Shown: positions 34,205 through 42,916 of the stretch, piece after piece
Position numbering within the stretch: the stretch's first letter is position 1
Layout of the letters: every line of letters begins with the position of its first letter
Assembly: GCA_028285755.1 (NCBI GenBank)
Contig: JANQOQ010000006.1
Coordinates: forward strand, 186,001 to 250,000
Length of the DNA stretch: 64,000 nucleotides
Direction of reading: 5' to 3'
Origin: Puniceicoccaceae bacterium
Lineage (GTDB): Bacteria > Verrucomicrobiota > Verrucomicrobiia > Opitutales > JAFGAQ01
Notes under the pieces: model-generated
Databases searched by the model: none
What the model was told of the DNA's origin: nothing
What the model saw: only the letters and a program-made list of their open reading frames with translations
Translations under genes and position numbers: made by a program

Positions 34205-37200
34205 TTATTGCAGGTATAAAAATTCGTTCGAGTTATACAGAGCCCGTGCAAGTGAGCGCAGATCTTCGGGCGTATTCAGAGATTCAGTAAGATCACGCTC
34301 TGCGGATGTCAGATGACGGCCCAAAATACGCTTAAAGATAATATCCTGAGGTAAAGCCTGACTCGCTTCCGCCTCGTTCATTGCGAGCTCGACTACTTTA
34401 TCCGTTTGGATCTGGATCAGGTCTCCATTGAGCAGGTTAAAGGCTTGCAGCGGGGTGGTGGAGCGAGGGCGCTTATCCCGGATCTGACCACAGTCGGGAA
34501 AGTCGAAGGCAGTAAACATGCGATCGTCCACGCCCCGCATACGCTCCTGGTAGAGCATGCGCCGCCAGGTATGTGCTCCTGCGTTGTCCTCAATCAACCA
34601 TTGCTCATAGTCCGCCTTGACATTGTGAATGCGATAGCTGGGCCCACCGATATCCAATTGCAAAGTGCCGGCAGATTTCAAGATACCATCGCGGATCGCC
34701 TCAGCATCCAGCCAACGGGGCGGGAAGCGCCAGAGGAGCCGGCTGCTGCCATCGATTTGTAAACTGCTCTCATCAGGCACACTGGCCTGCTGAAAAGCCC
34801 TGCTCGTCACAATCAGACGCAAGATGTGCTTTACAGACCAACCGTTCTCGCGGAATTCAGAAGCCAGCCAATCCAGCAACTCCGGATGAGTAGGCTTGCC
34901 CCCTGCATAACCAAAATCACTGGGAGTTTCCACTATACCCGTTCCAAACACATGATACCACAGACGATTCACCATCACACGCGCGGTAAGTGGATTCTGC
35001 TCGCTTGTGAGCCATTGAGTGAGTGCAAGTCGCCGTTCAGGGCCGGGAGAGTTCAGCTCCAGCTCAAGATTGCCTCCAATGACCGACAGCGCCGCAGGCA
35101 CAAGCTCATCCCGCGGGTTCGCAGGGCTTCCCCGGAAAAGAAGGTGGGTCTTTTGCGGCTTTGAAAAACGACCGGCAAAAATGGGCTGGGGACCCTCATC
35201 ATCATAACGCGCAGCCAGGGCATTAATGCGGGTTAACCCCTGCACATATTCCTCAGGACCGGGCTCGTCCTGTGGATTCTTACCCGTGCTCGCAAGGACC
35301 GTATGCCACTGCCCCAGGGAATCGCGGATCTCAATCTGGTAAGGCCCTTTGGGCAATGCGGAGCGGTTGCTGTTTAAGAAATCCGTACCATAGTGATGGA
35401 AGCGGCTCGTGCATAGCTCCACACGTGAAATGCTTCGAGGCTCGGAAAACTCTATTTCCACCCAGGGTTTACCAATACTATCACCTTTTCTGTGCCTCCA
35501 GCCAAAGAATGCATCTTTTTGCCCATCGATTATGAAATCCACCGGCTTGGAAAGGCTCTCTTCCGTTTTTGAACTTCGGGCGATTGTGCCCAGGCTGGCA
35601 GCGGCAAAATTAACGGCCGAATTCGCACTCGCAAAGGCTTCGAGCTCACCGATATACATAATCGGGTTCTCGAAGGAGACACGGATCGCCGAGGTTTCAA
35701 CCGTTTCGAAATGAGCTTTGATGTGGTCAGGCCAGCGCTCTTCCCAGTAGCCGTATTTTCTGAGCTTTTCACGCTCATAATTGATTTCGCGCATCAGGTT
35801 TCTACCTGCAATGGAGCGGGGGTGATTGGGCGAGAGTTTGGGCTTACGATGATCGTATTCCATATCCTGGAACAGTGCGATCATCGAGTAATAGTCCTTG
35901 ATGCTAATGGGATCAAATTTGTGATTATGACATCGGGCGCAACTCATGGTCATACCCATGATGGATGAGCCGACGGTCTGCAGCGTCTCGTCCATGCGAT
36001 CATAGCGGGCTTGCTTTATCGCCAGGGTTTCCTGACCCACCGTCTCTCCGGGAACATGTGGTCCGGCCACCAGGAAACCGGTTGCCGCATCGGCTCCGAG
36101 CATATCTCCGGCAATCTGCTCGGCTATAAACTGATCGTAGGGCTTATCCTCATTAAAGGCGTTAATGACATAGTCGCGATAGGGCCATGCGTTTTTGCGA
36201 TAATAATTACTCTCGGATCCATTGGATTCCGCCCAGCGAATCGCATCCAGCCAATGCTGTGCCCAGCGCTCACCAAAGTGTGGAGAATCCAGGAGCGTAT
36301 TAACCAACGTTGAATAGGCGTTTTCCGCATCCTGCTGCCAGGCCTGCTCAAAGGCGTCAACTTCCTTAGGGGAGGGGAGCAAGCCCGTGAGTGTTAGACT
36401 CGCCCGACGAATGAGCACATGTGGCTCAGTTACATCACTGAACTTCAAACCAGCTTCCTCAAGTTTGGTTTCCAAAAAAGCATCTATCGGGTTTGAACTA
36501 CTAACCATTTCAGGAATGTTGGGTTTCACTACGGGTTGCATCGACCAGAGTTCCGTGGTTATCGGCTCTTCCTCAACGCCAGCTATCATTTCCGTGCCGA
36601 GATTGAGGTCCTGTATCCAATTTTTGATCACATCGACCTGGTCGGCACTCAATGCATCCCCACGTGGTGGCATGCGCTGATCCTCATCCTCATGGGTAAT
36701 CAAGTCCACCAGGTGACTACTATCGGCCGCACCCGGTATGATCGCAGCGAGTCCTGTTTCGCCGCCTTTAAAGACATTATGCACGGTATCCAGTCGCAGG
36801 CCGGATTTCTGCTCCTCATCACCGTGGCATTCAATGCAACGAGCCTCAAAGATTGGCAGAACCTCCGAGTGAAAACGCTCCGTAATTTCAGAAGAATCCG
36901 CAAGTGCTGTCTGCAAACCGCTTAAGTCTTCGCCCTCATCCGCAGAATTCCAGAATGCATACTCGGTCAGGAATCCCTTGCCATGCGTCAATTCACCCCC
37001 ATGGTGAGCTCCGAGTGTCATGCAGAGAGTCGCTACGATTAAGGTAGCCTGATAACCCCTTGATCGCAGCCATGCCATGCGCTCGGGTAAACTTAATAGT
37101 GTGCGGGCCGCCACCAGAACAATACCAAAGATGATTCCCAACCACTTATGAAGCGCCACCCGCTCGTCACTGTAACCGGCTTCTCCCTGTAGAGCAAAAC

Positions 37201-37396
37201 CGGTAATGATCGTTACAACTGTAAATGCGATACAAACATTGAAGAGCCAGACCTTAATACGGTAGGTTACCGAATTTCGCTCAGAGAATAGCTCAAAAAA
37301 TTCGAGCAGAAGAATCGCGAATATCAAACCAATCGGTAAATGCAGCAACAACGGGTGAAATCTACCAATAAAATTGATGAACTGTTCCAGAATCAT
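34205..37396 (-). CDS. PSD1-type cytochrome c / DUF1549-DUF1553 membrane protein
   Basis: The 1063-aa protein combines several modules. About four N-terminal membrane segments (about 10-150, FHPLLLHLPIGLIFAILLLE) are DUF2231-like. A planctomycete-type cytochrome c module has heme motif CIECHG and the distal Met region QRMPPRGDALSADQ. DUF1549 follows, with RWAQHWLDAIRWAESNG and a second heme-type motif CARCHNHKFDPI. An insert of about 200 aa with a beta-sandwich look precedes DUF1553, which includes NPLTARVMVNRLWYHVFGTG and ends near RSLARALYNSNEFLYLQ. Such proteins are thought to work with the DUF1501 partner in redox-linked polymer turnover; the reaction is unknown. A 158-bp gap separates it from the divergent SprA gene. 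Confidence 0.93.
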   Translation of the reverse strand: MILEQFINFIGRFHPLLLHLPIGLIFAILLLEFFELFSERNSVTYRIKVWLFNVCIAFTVVTIITGFALQGEAGYSDERVALHKWLGIIFGIVLVAARTLLSLPERMAWLRSRGYQATLIVATLCMTLGAHHGGELTHGKGFLTEYAFWNSADEGEDLSGLQTALADSSEITERFHSEVLPIFEARCIECHGDEEQKSGLRLDTVHNVFKGGETGLAAIIPGAADSSHLVDLITHEDEDQRMPPRGDALSADQVDVIKNWIQDLNLGTEMIAGVEEEPITTELWSMQPVVKPNIPEMVSSSNPIDAFLETKLEEAGLKFSDVTEPHVLIRRASLTLTGLLPSPKEVDAFEQAWQQDAENAYSTLVNTLLDSPHFGERWAQHWLDAIRWAESNGSESNYYRKNAWPYRDYVINAFNEDKPYDQFIAEQIAGDMLGADAATGFLVAGPHVPGETVGQETLAIKQARYDRMDETLQTVGSSIMGMTMSCARCHNHKFDPISIKDYYSMIALFQDMEYDHRKPKLSPNHPRSIAGRNLMREINYEREKLRKYGYWEERWPDHIKAHFETVETSAIRVSFENPIMYIGELEAFASANSAVNFAAASLGTIARSSKTEESLSKPVDFIIDGQKDAFFGWRHRKGDSIGKPWVEIEFSEPRSISRVELCTSRFHHYGTDFLNSNRSALPKGPYQIEIRDSLGQWHTVLASTGKNPQDEPGPEEYVQGLTRINALAARYDDEGPQPIFAGRFSKPQKTHLLFRGSPANPRDELVPAALSVIGGNLELELNSPGPERRLALTQWLTSEQNPLTARVMVNRLWYHVFGTGIVETPSDFGYAGGKPTHPELLDWLASEFRENGWSVKHILRLIVTSRAFQQASVPDESSLQIDGSSRLLWRFPPRWLDAEAIRDGILKSAGTLQLDIGGPSYRIHNVKADYEQWLIEDNAGAHTWRRMLYQERMRGVDDRMFTAFDFPDCGQIRDKRPRSTTPLQAFNLLNGDLIQIQTDKVVELAMNEAEASQALPQDIIFKRILGRHLTSAERDLTESLNTPEDLRSLARALYNSNEFLYLQ

Positions 37397-37554
37397 GGGG
37401 TATAGACGCTATCATTTAGACAACGACAATAGCAAAATTAGTTAAATTTTACTGTAACATCAAGAAAACTAATGCCTGATCTCAGCTTTGACTTAAGCCG
37501 AAATGGGATGAGTCGATAATATTTTGTAAAATAATGTGATTTCTAGAGCGGATA

Positions 37555-38229
37555 ATGGAAGTATCAGATACTGCATTTGTTCCAGTGTTTTTACCTAATA
37601 AACAGTTAGAAGAGCCTGACCGTGTACCGGATTCAGACAAGGTGGTGCTTAAAGCAACCGGTCTCAATGAAAGAGCCAATACTCCGACGATCACAGAATC
37701 GTCACTTCCAATCGCATTCAGCGGCGATATTCGTCAATACACTGCATCTCAGCCTTTGCAGGATGGAGAAGAAGGTGAGGAATCTTCTCTGACCGACGAT
37801 CAGCTCACACCCGAAGAGGAAGAGCAGGTGGCAAAGTTGAAGCAACGGGATGCTGAAGTGCGTGCACACGAGCAGGCACACCTTGCAGCAGCCGGCTCGC
37901 TGGCGACCGGGGGCATCCAATATCAGTATCAGACCGGACCCGATGGGAAACAATACGCTATCGGAGGCAGCGTTCAGCTCGACACTTCTGAAGAAAAATC
38001 TCCTGAAGCGACCATTCAAAAGGCTCAGCAGATCCGGAGAGCCGCCCTTGCCCCGGCAGATCCTTCACCCCAGGATGTGAAAGTTGCTTCCCAGGCACTG
38101 CAAATGGAAGCGGAAGCGCGCCGCGAAATAACGGAACAGTCGCAGGAAGTCGAAGACGATAAGGAGAATTTACCAGAGGATGTCGTTACAGATATTCAGG
38201 GATTAACCGGGCAATCCAGCTCAGTCTGA
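37555..38229 (+). CDS. SprA-related putative metalloprotease (CJM1_0395-type)
   Basis: The 224-aa protein matches the SprA-related family of putative metalloproteases. Its core runs from the coiled region EEEEQVAKLKQRDAEVRAHE through HEQAH (residues 105-109, an HExxH zinc motif) to LAAAGSLATGGIQYQYQTGP, YAIGGSVQLDTS and QKAQQIRRAALAPADPSPQD. The N-terminal about 75 aa are low complexity and acidic. No signal peptide is visible. Family function is not established. It is divergent from the cytochrome gene and overlaps the convergent membrane-protein gene by 9 nt. Confidence 0.88.
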   Translation: MEVSDTAFVPVFLPNKQLEEPDRVPDSDKVVLKATGLNERANTPTITESSLPIAFSGDIRQYTASQPLQDGEEGEESSLTDDQLTPEEEEQVAKLKQRDAEVRAHEQAHLAAAGSLATGGIQYQYQTGPDGKQYAIGGSVQLDTSEEKSPEATIQKAQQIRRAALAPADPSPQDVKVASQALQMEAEARREITEQSQEVEDDKENLPEDVVTDIQGLTGQSSSV

Positions 38230-40398
38230 AGTATCAGCACCCAGTAGCCAGCGCGGCATCCAGATAGCCATCAACATTAAAAGTGCACTCGCAATAATAC
38301 CCATTAAGGCGATGAAATCCCATACGGGCTCATTGATGAGCCATTCGTTTTTGTAGTTTGTTACCAGAGGTGGCAGTATCCATGTGAGATAAATGAACCC
38401 TAAATTGAAACTTAATAATATACGGGTAACGATCGCACTCGCCTGAGCCCCCAGCCACACCAGCCAGACTATCGATAGTAGCAGCATCAGATAGTTGCCT
38501 TGATGGAGTATCGTATGCCCGGGGATAAAGATCATCAGCACCCACAGAACCAATGAGCCCAGAATTATGATCGGGAAAGCCCATAAGAGCTTTGCCGGAG
38601 CTTTCAGTAGCACTATGGGCAAGAGTATGAAGAATGCCAGGTAGGGCACCAGCGACTGAAAAAAATGCAGGAACATTCCACTTCGCAGAAGCAAGAACTC
38701 ATGAAAGTATTGGAGTGGAAAAAGAAAACCATAGCTGATCGACCAGTTTCCCCAAAGTGTCTGGATGTTTGCCCATTTGCCCGCGAACCACTCCTGCAGA
38801 GTGAGCCCACTGTATTGCCCGGTTAATAAGCTGACAAAAGACTCCTCAGTCGGCGGGGGATGTCCCGCAATATGCCATTTGAGCAATCGGTCCCCGGGCG
38901 GATCAATCCCCTTCTGATAAATGAGCCATAAGGCATATAAGGCGATAACCGGCACAATCACGCGAAGCCATTGCCGAATCGGTGGCAACTTTCCCAACAA
39001 CAGAGCGAGGCCAAAAATCACGGGCAATACGATAATACTCCCCCCATGCGAGAGCACTGCAAAAACGACCGATAGACCGAGAAGATAGGAGCGCAGTTCT
39101 GGATTTTTAGGCTTCGGCGCCCAGAGACAATACAGCGTAACCATAGTGAAGGCCGCAGCAATGAGTTTGGGCCATACATAAAAGCTATTCATTAGAAATA
39201 CCGACGAGCAGGCCATTGCAATGACTACCCATAGAGCATGTCTTGCGGATTGCCCGAGGCCGCGTATCAATACATAAACCATAGGGAGAACCAATGCTTG
39301 CAGCAGGACTGAAACCGCATGATACGCAATCAAAGGATCGAATGCCCAGAGCCGGCTCGGCAATACCAAAGCGGCCTGCAGGGGAGGGCGATCGCTGCTG
39401 AGCCAGTCCATGAAAAAGGGCCTGAGTGGTTCAGAGTGGTAAAACTTACTCGCAAAGAGATACGGCAGATAGTTATCGCCGGGTAGGGGATTGCTCAGAT
39501 AGCGTGCCTGCGAAGCCTCAAGCCCGTAGCTCCAACCGCCATTTAGGAAACCGGCAGACAGACTAAAGAGCGCTGCGAATAACCAAAGTAGCAGAGGCAT
39601 TCGGATGTCCGCTTGTTTAAAGTATCCATAGATCGATTCCCTGCCTTGCCAGCAGATAGCAAGACTTAATCCATAGACCAGGATTACTAAAAATAGGCCC
39701 GCGATGCTGCTTATAAGGAATACAAAGAAAGTGAGGTATAGAACAACTAAAGAACCGAACACAGCAGCAATCCAGTGCTCTGCCGAGTGTCCGTCGATAT
39801 TGTATTTTGGTTTTAACAACAGCATTATCGCCAGACCGGGTATTAAGAGCTGCAGCATGCCGAACACTACCGAATAGCCATAATTGGCCATATCGCTAAA
39901 GCTTGAACTTGGCTTTATTTTAAAATTATCCGGCAGCGGATCAGAGATGCGAAGGATATGGTCTTCTGTAATGGTCACCTGAGAACTCACCCGGAATTTT
40001 GCAGATTTTGACCGCCACTCTTTGGGTAAATTCCAGCTTAAAAGCTCCCATTTCTGATCCGTAAGCGGAGGGTTGAAGCGAATCTCAAGAACTTGATTTT
40101 CATCGAGAGTATCGACCAGCTCAAACCGATAGTTGTTTTGGTAAATACTATACTGGGCCAACAGCGCAAAGGAATCTCCCAGGGTTAAATCGCCGGACTC
40201 GTACAGCACATCGCCCGCAGTGTTAGCTTTCGCAAAATCAGTATTCAGCTCGTAGAAAATCAGCTCCTTGAGTATATCTAAATCTACATCATAACGATCA
40301 CTCAGATCGACTGGAGTTGCTACAGGCTGCATCGCATCCTGAGCGGATACACCGAGCGCCACGAATGCTAACAGCATCATAAAGCCTGCGAGTCTCAT
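38221..40398 (-). CDS. Large GT-C-like membrane protein with periplasmic N-terminal domain
   Basis: The protein is 725 aa from ATG 40398, with ribosome site GGAGGG 7 nt before it; the longest frame adds 28 residues inside the upstream gene. It starts with a signal peptide (MRLAGFMMLLAFVALGVSA), then about 170 aa of periplasmic beta-rich sequence (VLEIRFNPPLTDQKWELLSW), and then about 12-13 membrane segments to the end. The loop LSSDRPPLQAALVLPSR, with GDNYLPYLFASKFYHSEPLR before it, resembles the acidic loop of GT-C glycosyltransferases. Its start overlaps the partner stop by 4 nt (ATGA). It probably transfers a lipid-linked sugar outside the inner membrane; the substrate is unknown. Confidence 0.78.
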   Translation of the reverse strand: MRLAGFMMLLAFVALGVSAQDAMQPVATPVDLSDRYDVDLDILKELIFYELNTDFAKANTAGDVLYESGDLTLGDSFALLAQYSIYQNNYRFELVDTLDENQVLEIRFNPPLTDQKWELLSWNLPKEWRSKSAKFRVSSQVTITEDHILRISDPLPDNFKIKPSSSFSDMANYGYSVVFGMLQLLIPGLAIMLLLKPKYNIDGHSAEHWIAAVFGSLVVLYLTFFVFLISSIAGLFLVILVYGLSLAICWQGRESIYGYFKQADIRMPLLLWLFAALFSLSAGFLNGGWSYGLEASQARYLSNPLPGDNYLPYLFASKFYHSEPLRPFFMDWLSSDRPPLQAALVLPSRLWAFDPLIAYHAVSVLLQALVLPMVYVLIRGLGQSARHALWVVIAMACSSVFLMNSFYVWPKLIAAAFTMVTLYCLWAPKPKNPELRSYLLGLSVVFAVLSHGGSIIVLPVIFGLALLLGKLPPIRQWLRVIVPVIALYALWLIYQKGIDPPGDRLLKWHIAGHPPPTEESFVSLLTGQYSGLTLQEWFAGKWANIQTLWGNWSISYGFLFPLQYFHEFLLLRSGMFLHFFQSLVPYLAFFILLPIVLLKAPAKLLWAFPIIILGSLVLWVLMIFIPGHTILHQGNYLMLLLSIVWLVWLGAQASAIVTRILLSFNLGFIYLTWILPPLVTNYKNEWLINEPVWDFIALMGIIASALLMLMAIWMPRWLLGADTSD

Positions 40399-41024
40399 TG
40401 AGAAACCCTCCTTTCGATAAGCTGCATTCCAAACGTCAGAAAAATACTCATGATGATAAAGATCATAGAAACAACCCACCATTGAAGTTGCCCGATATAG
40501 GCTAGCTGCTCCTCAAAATGCTGAGACGCTTTAAAAGTGATGGATGGGTCCTGGCTATTGGGCTGCACACCAATTTTCATAGCATTCTGCCCATATGCGA
40601 CCGAATCCAACTCCCTCGAAGAACCATACCCCTGAAGCGGGAAATCTATTCTGCCCCAAAACAAATAGGGCCTGAGCTGAATGGATTCGATTTCAACTTC
40701 AACCATCGTATCACCCGTACTCACTGCAGGATCAAAGCGCAGCATCTCGAAGCGGGAACCTTTAACCGGGTAAATGAGGTTATGCCACTCATTCAGCACT
40801 TCGATCCGGTTATGAATCGAGAAGCAATGTACAATTTCTCCATCTTGAGAAATATAGAGATCGGTAATTACAGGCTCAGAGGCACGCGCTTTTATGAGTA
40901 TCCAGGCATCAAAATTCAGTTGGGCAAACGTCAAAGCTCCTGCAGCAATCAAATTTAAGAATATCCATTTAATCAGTTTGCCGGAAGATGCGCGGTAGCG
41001 ACTTTTTTCCATTGAAGATATCAT
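40395..41024 (-). CDS. Membrane-anchored partner of the GT-C-like protein, beta-sandwich domain
   Basis: The protein is 209 aa from ATG 41024 (AGAAGAG ribosome site); ATG 41012 and GTG 41045 are alternatives. Residues about 20-40 (IFLNLIAAGALTFAQLNF) and about 185-205 (WVVSMIFIIMSIFLTFG) are membrane segments that enclose one periplasmic domain. That domain contains MLRFDPAVSTGDTMVEVEIE, which resembles the RxDP...G...I.I.L module seen in large bacterial polysaccharide transferases. The ATGA overlap with the next gene points to a complex. No enzyme activity is suggested. Upstream it is nearly back-to-back with the HxH protein gene (23-nt gap). Confidence 0.7.
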   Translation of the reverse strand: MISSMEKSRYRASSGKLIKWIFLNLIAAGALTFAQLNFDAWILIKARASEPVITDLYISQDGEIVHCFSIHNRIEVLNEWHNLIYPVKGSRFEMLRFDPAVSTGDTMVEVEIESIQLRPYLFWGRIDFPLQGYGSSRELDSVAYGQNAMKIGVQPNSQDPSITFKASQHFEEQLAYIGQLQWWVVSMIFIIMSIFLTFGMQLIERRVSQ

Positions 41025-41047
41025 AAGGCTCTTCTTAGCTGACACTT

Positions 41048-41845
41048 ATGCCTGGAGTTTATATCGATTGCCACACTCATTTATATAAGCAATTCCCGAT
41101 AGCAAAATTTTTCGAAATTGCCGAGGCCAATTTCATTGAGCAGTCAAAGCAATCTTCTCCTGCAATATTTGGTATATTTTTGTTTTCTATACCTAAGATC
41201 GGCCTCGAATTACCCAGCTCGGATGATTACAGAGCACTTGAAAACGAGCTTCTTTGGGAACGCCAACCCTGCGACGAAGTAGGGGCATACTGTTTTAAGA
41301 CGACCCAAAACAACCTGTTTTTCGTTTTGGAGGGCATTCAACATGCAAGCAGGGAGAAGCTTGAGGTCCTACAGCTCGGAGGAACCCTTAAACCTCAACA
41401 GACGGCCTTACCCTTTCAAACGCTCTTAAGTGCGACGATTTCTGACGAAGAAGCCCTGTGTTCAGTGCCATGGGCTTTTGGCAAATGGGCTGGCAATCGA
41501 GGTATCCTGGTCAAAAATGCCCTGCAAGCACATAAAGAACTCCAACGGTTTTTTCTGGGAGATAATTCAGGCAGAGCACCGTTTATCAACAAGTCAGAGA
41601 TTCTGGATACATTTGAAGCATTCAGAGGATTCAACCTTACCGGGAGCGATCCTCTGCCATTCGCGAATGAGATGCAACGTGTTGGGAAATCTGGAATCAG
41701 GTTCAACGTATCCGACTTTGTTCCAGAACATCCATTGCAATCAATCAGAACAACTTTGCTTTCCGGAAAAGTAGATTCCTACATTCAGTTAAAACCAAGC
41801 CTAAGTTTTCTGATGCATCAAATGCGCTTGCACATAGGTATTTAG
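41048..41845 (+). CDS. Amidohydrolase/PHP-like protein of unknown function
   Basis: The 265-aa protein opens with MPGVYIDCHTHLYKQFPIAK, where the HTH of DCHTHL gives the HxH metal motif at the first strand of TIM-barrel hydrolases. The later parts do not show the other ligands clearly: FFVLEGIQHAS may supply a Glu and a His. The C-terminal SFLMHQMRLHIGI ends abruptly, so the barrel may be incomplete (full members are usually 280 aa or longer). It is divergent from the membrane pair and 85 nt before the epimerase gene, so it may start the glycan cluster. A hydrolase or esterase role is only a guess from the motif. Confidence 0.65.
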   Translation: MPGVYIDCHTHLYKQFPIAKFFEIAEANFIEQSKQSSPAIFGIFLFSIPKIGLELPSSDDYRALENELLWERQPCDEVGAYCFKTTQNNLFFVLEGIQHASREKLEVLQLGGTLKPQQTALPFQTLLSATISDEEALCSVPWAFGKWAGNRGILVKNALQAHKELQRFFLGDNSGRAPFINKSEILDTFEAFRGFNLTGSDPLPFANEMQRVGKSGIRFNVSDFVPEHPLQSIRTTLLSGKVDSYIQLKPSLSFLMHQMRLHIGI

Positions 41846-41930
41846 GGAATCTTGTAAGGTATTTCCGCATCATTGGCATAGGAAACCATTTTGCATTTGC
41901 GTTGAGCACTATTACGGTAAAAAAGAAGGT

Positions 41931-42908
41931 ATGAAAGTATTGATTACAGGCGGTGCCGGCTTCATCGGCTCGCACTTGGCTGAAGAGTATTTGAAGGCGG
42001 GTCACAGTGTTTTTGTGATCGATAACCTGTCGACAAGCACGGTTGAAAACATCCGGCACTTAAAAGAGAGCAGTGAGCATTCCGGCCGTTTTCACTTCTA
42101 CGAAGACACTATATTCAATACTGAGAAGTTGCTCGATTTAGTAGGTATCTGTGACGTGGTTTATCACTTGGCTGCTGCTGTGGGTGTGCAATACATATTG
42201 GACAACCCACTCTCTTCGCTAAAAACCAATATCGAGGGCACAGAGAAGATACTGTCCTTGTGTAACCGATTTCAAAAAAAGGTTCTAATCGCCTCCACAT
42301 CAGAGGTTTATGGAAACCAAACTCATGCCCCTTTAAAAGAAACCGACGGCTGTACCTACGGTCCATCTACGAAAGCCCGCTGGAGTTATGCAGCGTCCAA
42401 GCTTTTGGACGAATTTATGGCTCTGGGTTACTACCGATCCAAAGGGTTGCCGGTAGTTATCGTACGCTTTTTTAATACGGTAGGGCCCAAGCAGACCGGC
42501 CGTTACGGCATGGTGATCCCCCGCTTTGTTAAACAAGCACTCTCAGGAGAACCCATCACAGTGTATGGAGATGGTCAGCAAAGCCGCACATTCACCCATG
42601 TGAATGACGCAGTCACTGCGATCATGAAACTCATGGACAATACAGAAGCTGAAGGCGAAATTGTGAACATCGGTGGAGTAGAGGAGGTATCCATCCTGCA
42701 ACTGGCAGAAAAAGTCATAGAAAAGACAAATAGTAATTCAAAAATAGAGCTAATCCCTTACCAAGAAGCCTATTCCGAAGATTTTGAAGATATGCTCAGG
42801 CGCGTTCCCAGCACGGATAAATTAAACGCGTTGACGGGTTACCGGCCCACTCAAAACCTGGATGCCATATTGCAGGATGTAGTCGATTATTTCAGGTCAA
42901 AGGGCTAA
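41931..42908 (+). CDS. NAD-dependent epimerase/dehydratase (UDP-sugar, GalE/UXS-like SDR)
   Basis: The 325-aa extended SDR has the NAD motif ITGGAGFIGSHLAEEYLKAG (residues 5-24) and DNLSTST. The catalytic set is Ser/Thr in ASTSEVYGN, and Tyr-Lys in SYAASKLLDE (YxxxK). Substrate-site segments include RFFNTVGPKQTGRYGMVIPR and TVYGDGQQSRTFTHVNDAV. It acts on a nucleotide-linked sugar (epimerase, or decarboxylase as in UDP-xylose synthase); which one cannot be decided. AAGAAGG before the ATG is a good ribosome site. It opens a close-packed run of seven genes (41931-48958) for a surface glycan. Confidence 0.92.
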   Translation: MKVLITGGAGFIGSHLAEEYLKAGHSVFVIDNLSTSTVENIRHLKESSEHSGRFHFYEDTIFNTEKLLDLVGICDVVYHLAAAVGVQYILDNPLSSLKTNIEGTEKILSLCNRFQKKVLIASTSEVYGNQTHAPLKETDGCTYGPSTKARWSYAASKLLDEFMALGYYRSKGLPVVIVRFFNTVGPKQTGRYGMVIPRFVKQALSGEPITVYGDGQQSRTFTHVNDAVTAIMKLMDNTEAEGEIVNIGGVEEVSILQLAEKVIEKTNSNSKIELIPYQEAYSEDFEDMLRRVPSTDKLNALTGYRPTQNLDAILQDVVDYFRSKG

Positions 42909-42916
42909 TTGAGAAG